A stretch of DNA of 64,000 bases from Patiria pectinifera (taxonomy: Eukaryota; Echinodermata; Asteroidea; Valvatida; Asterinidae): the NCBI GenBank assembly GCA_029964075.1, contig CM057149.1, positions 10,798,465-10,862,464 on the forward strand, in the 5' to 3' direction. This document shows, in pieces, positions 62,955 through 64,000 of the stretch. Numbering within the stretch: position 1 is the stretch's first letter; every line of letters starts with the position of its first letter. The notes under the pieces are model-generated. The model did no database searches. It was not told the origin of the DNA and worked only from the letters and a program-made list of their open reading frames with translations. The translations under genes and the position numbers were made by a program.

Positions 62955-64000
62955 ATAAATTGATAAAGTGGTCATTTGACTTAATCAGGCATCATTCCTA
63001 GAATTGATGGCGAGTACCGGTAAGTCTGGATCGATGTACAACACCAGGTGTGCATTCGTAAACGTCCGAGTATGAAGGGACTATAATCAATAACCATACA
63101 TGTACAGTGCATTTATAAGGAAAATCAACAGTGAAAAATTACCCATTTTTTTCTCAGACCTCCCTACATAATATGCATTCAATTCTAGGAGAATTCTTTG
63201 TTGTGCATCAACATCTGATTTTTGTTTGTTTAAATGGCTTACAAATGTATTCGCGGAACTTTCTAGACATACAGTTTAGACACATGTGTGTACATGTACA
63301 TGGACAATTATACTTGCATAGATGCAGAAATTTTTTGATCCAGTCTTAATGGAAATGCAATGGAAGTTCTCGCATCCACAAAAAGTCCTCTACATGCAAA
63401 TCATCAATAGGGTCATTAGAAATGGTGCGCATTTATTTTCAAGTACATGTAAATCCTGGCCAGCCTATTCAACATCATCAATAGCTGCAGCATGCATGGA
63501 CTTGTCCTCCAACCCCCTCCCAAAATAATCAGGACTAGCCAAAATGAATATATTTTAAGTGTACATGTAATCCATATTTCATGTAATTATAAAATAACAC
63601 TCTGCCAATAGCTGACCAAAATGGGGTAGGCCGGTTAGTACCGTCCAAAATGTCTTCACATGTTTGGCCTGAAGCCATCTGTCTACCATTGGTAAAATCA
63701 TGCCGTCAACGAAAATTTCACAAGTACCGATACCGTATCAAATTCTTGGTCTTAACATTAGGCCAACAAATAAATTGTTTTTTGGGGGGGAGAGAGGTTG
63801 TTCCAGACTGGAAGCTTAAGTGCTAAAAATGATGCAAAAGAAGATCAGGCCAATTTTACTCACTCTTTAGAAAGCAAATTTCTCCGAAACTTTTTAAAGG
63901 AGAGTTTTTTCAATATTTGGCAGTGGCTTGCACATGAGAGGAAAGTCAAGTGATTCCAAATTGAGGCTAAAGACTAGACTTCTACATGTCCATCCACGTA
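62955..64000. other. No recognisable feature
   Basis: AT-rich sequence with TACATGTA-type motifs. No exon or repeat pair supported up to the window end. Confidence 0.45.

Overview
This is a stretch of nuclear animal DNA: short exons in long AT-rich introns with GT-AG borders, tRNA-derived SINEs, many small inverted-repeat DNA elements, and very frequent TACATGTA-type motifs. The two recognisable genes are typical metazoan signalling genes, and the repeat style suggests a marine invertebrate, probably a deuterostome such as an echinoderm or hemichordate. The species cannot be fixed from the sequence alone. Most long open frames are chance frames or mirror images inside inverted repeats.

Layout. 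1-9 kb is dense with repeats: palindromic clusters, foldback elements, a 74-bp tandem repeat, and a 4.3-kb terminal-inverted-repeat element (4667-8960) that holds both a TTAA-flanked MITE and a broken Ty3/gypsy-like LTR element. 9.4-12.9 kb has two inverted-repeat elements, a TTATAAGA-type tandem array and a large foldback. From 13.1 to 22.0 kb, on the + strand, runs an ankyrin-repeat SOCS-box gene of the ASB9/ASB11/ASB5 group (a CUL5-type ubiquitin ligase substrate receptor). The coding part seen here is six exons; the N-terminal exon is not found. Two tandem homologous exons encode alternative versions of the first two ankyrin repeats and look mutually exclusive. A satellite-like array starts just after the stop codon. 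23.8-31.8 kb is a direct tandem duplication of about 3.9 kb per copy; MITEs inserted after the duplication leave clean empty sites in the sister copy.

From 34.3 kb leftwards-transcribed (- strand) to at least 51.4 kb, and perhaps 55.5 kb, lies a NET1/ARHGEF3-type RhoA guanine nucleotide exchange factor. Eight exons join in frame into a whole DH-PH module preceded by the conserved basic N-terminal stretch, and the protein ends in a class I PDZ ligand (-TEV). There are two candidate first coding exons (55465-55494 and 48883-49086), both ending in the right phase, which suggests alternative promoters as in the vertebrate genes. 55.5-64 kb shows only repeats and unidentified open frames.

How they work together: the two genes are unrelated neighbours, pointing in opposite directions with 3' ends facing each other across the duplicated block. 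The main novelty candidates are the switchable ankyrin exon pair, the alternative N-termini and a possible alternative C-terminus of the RhoGEF, the satellite at the ASB 3' end, and an LTR element whose two LTRs differ by a GT...AG-bounded block.
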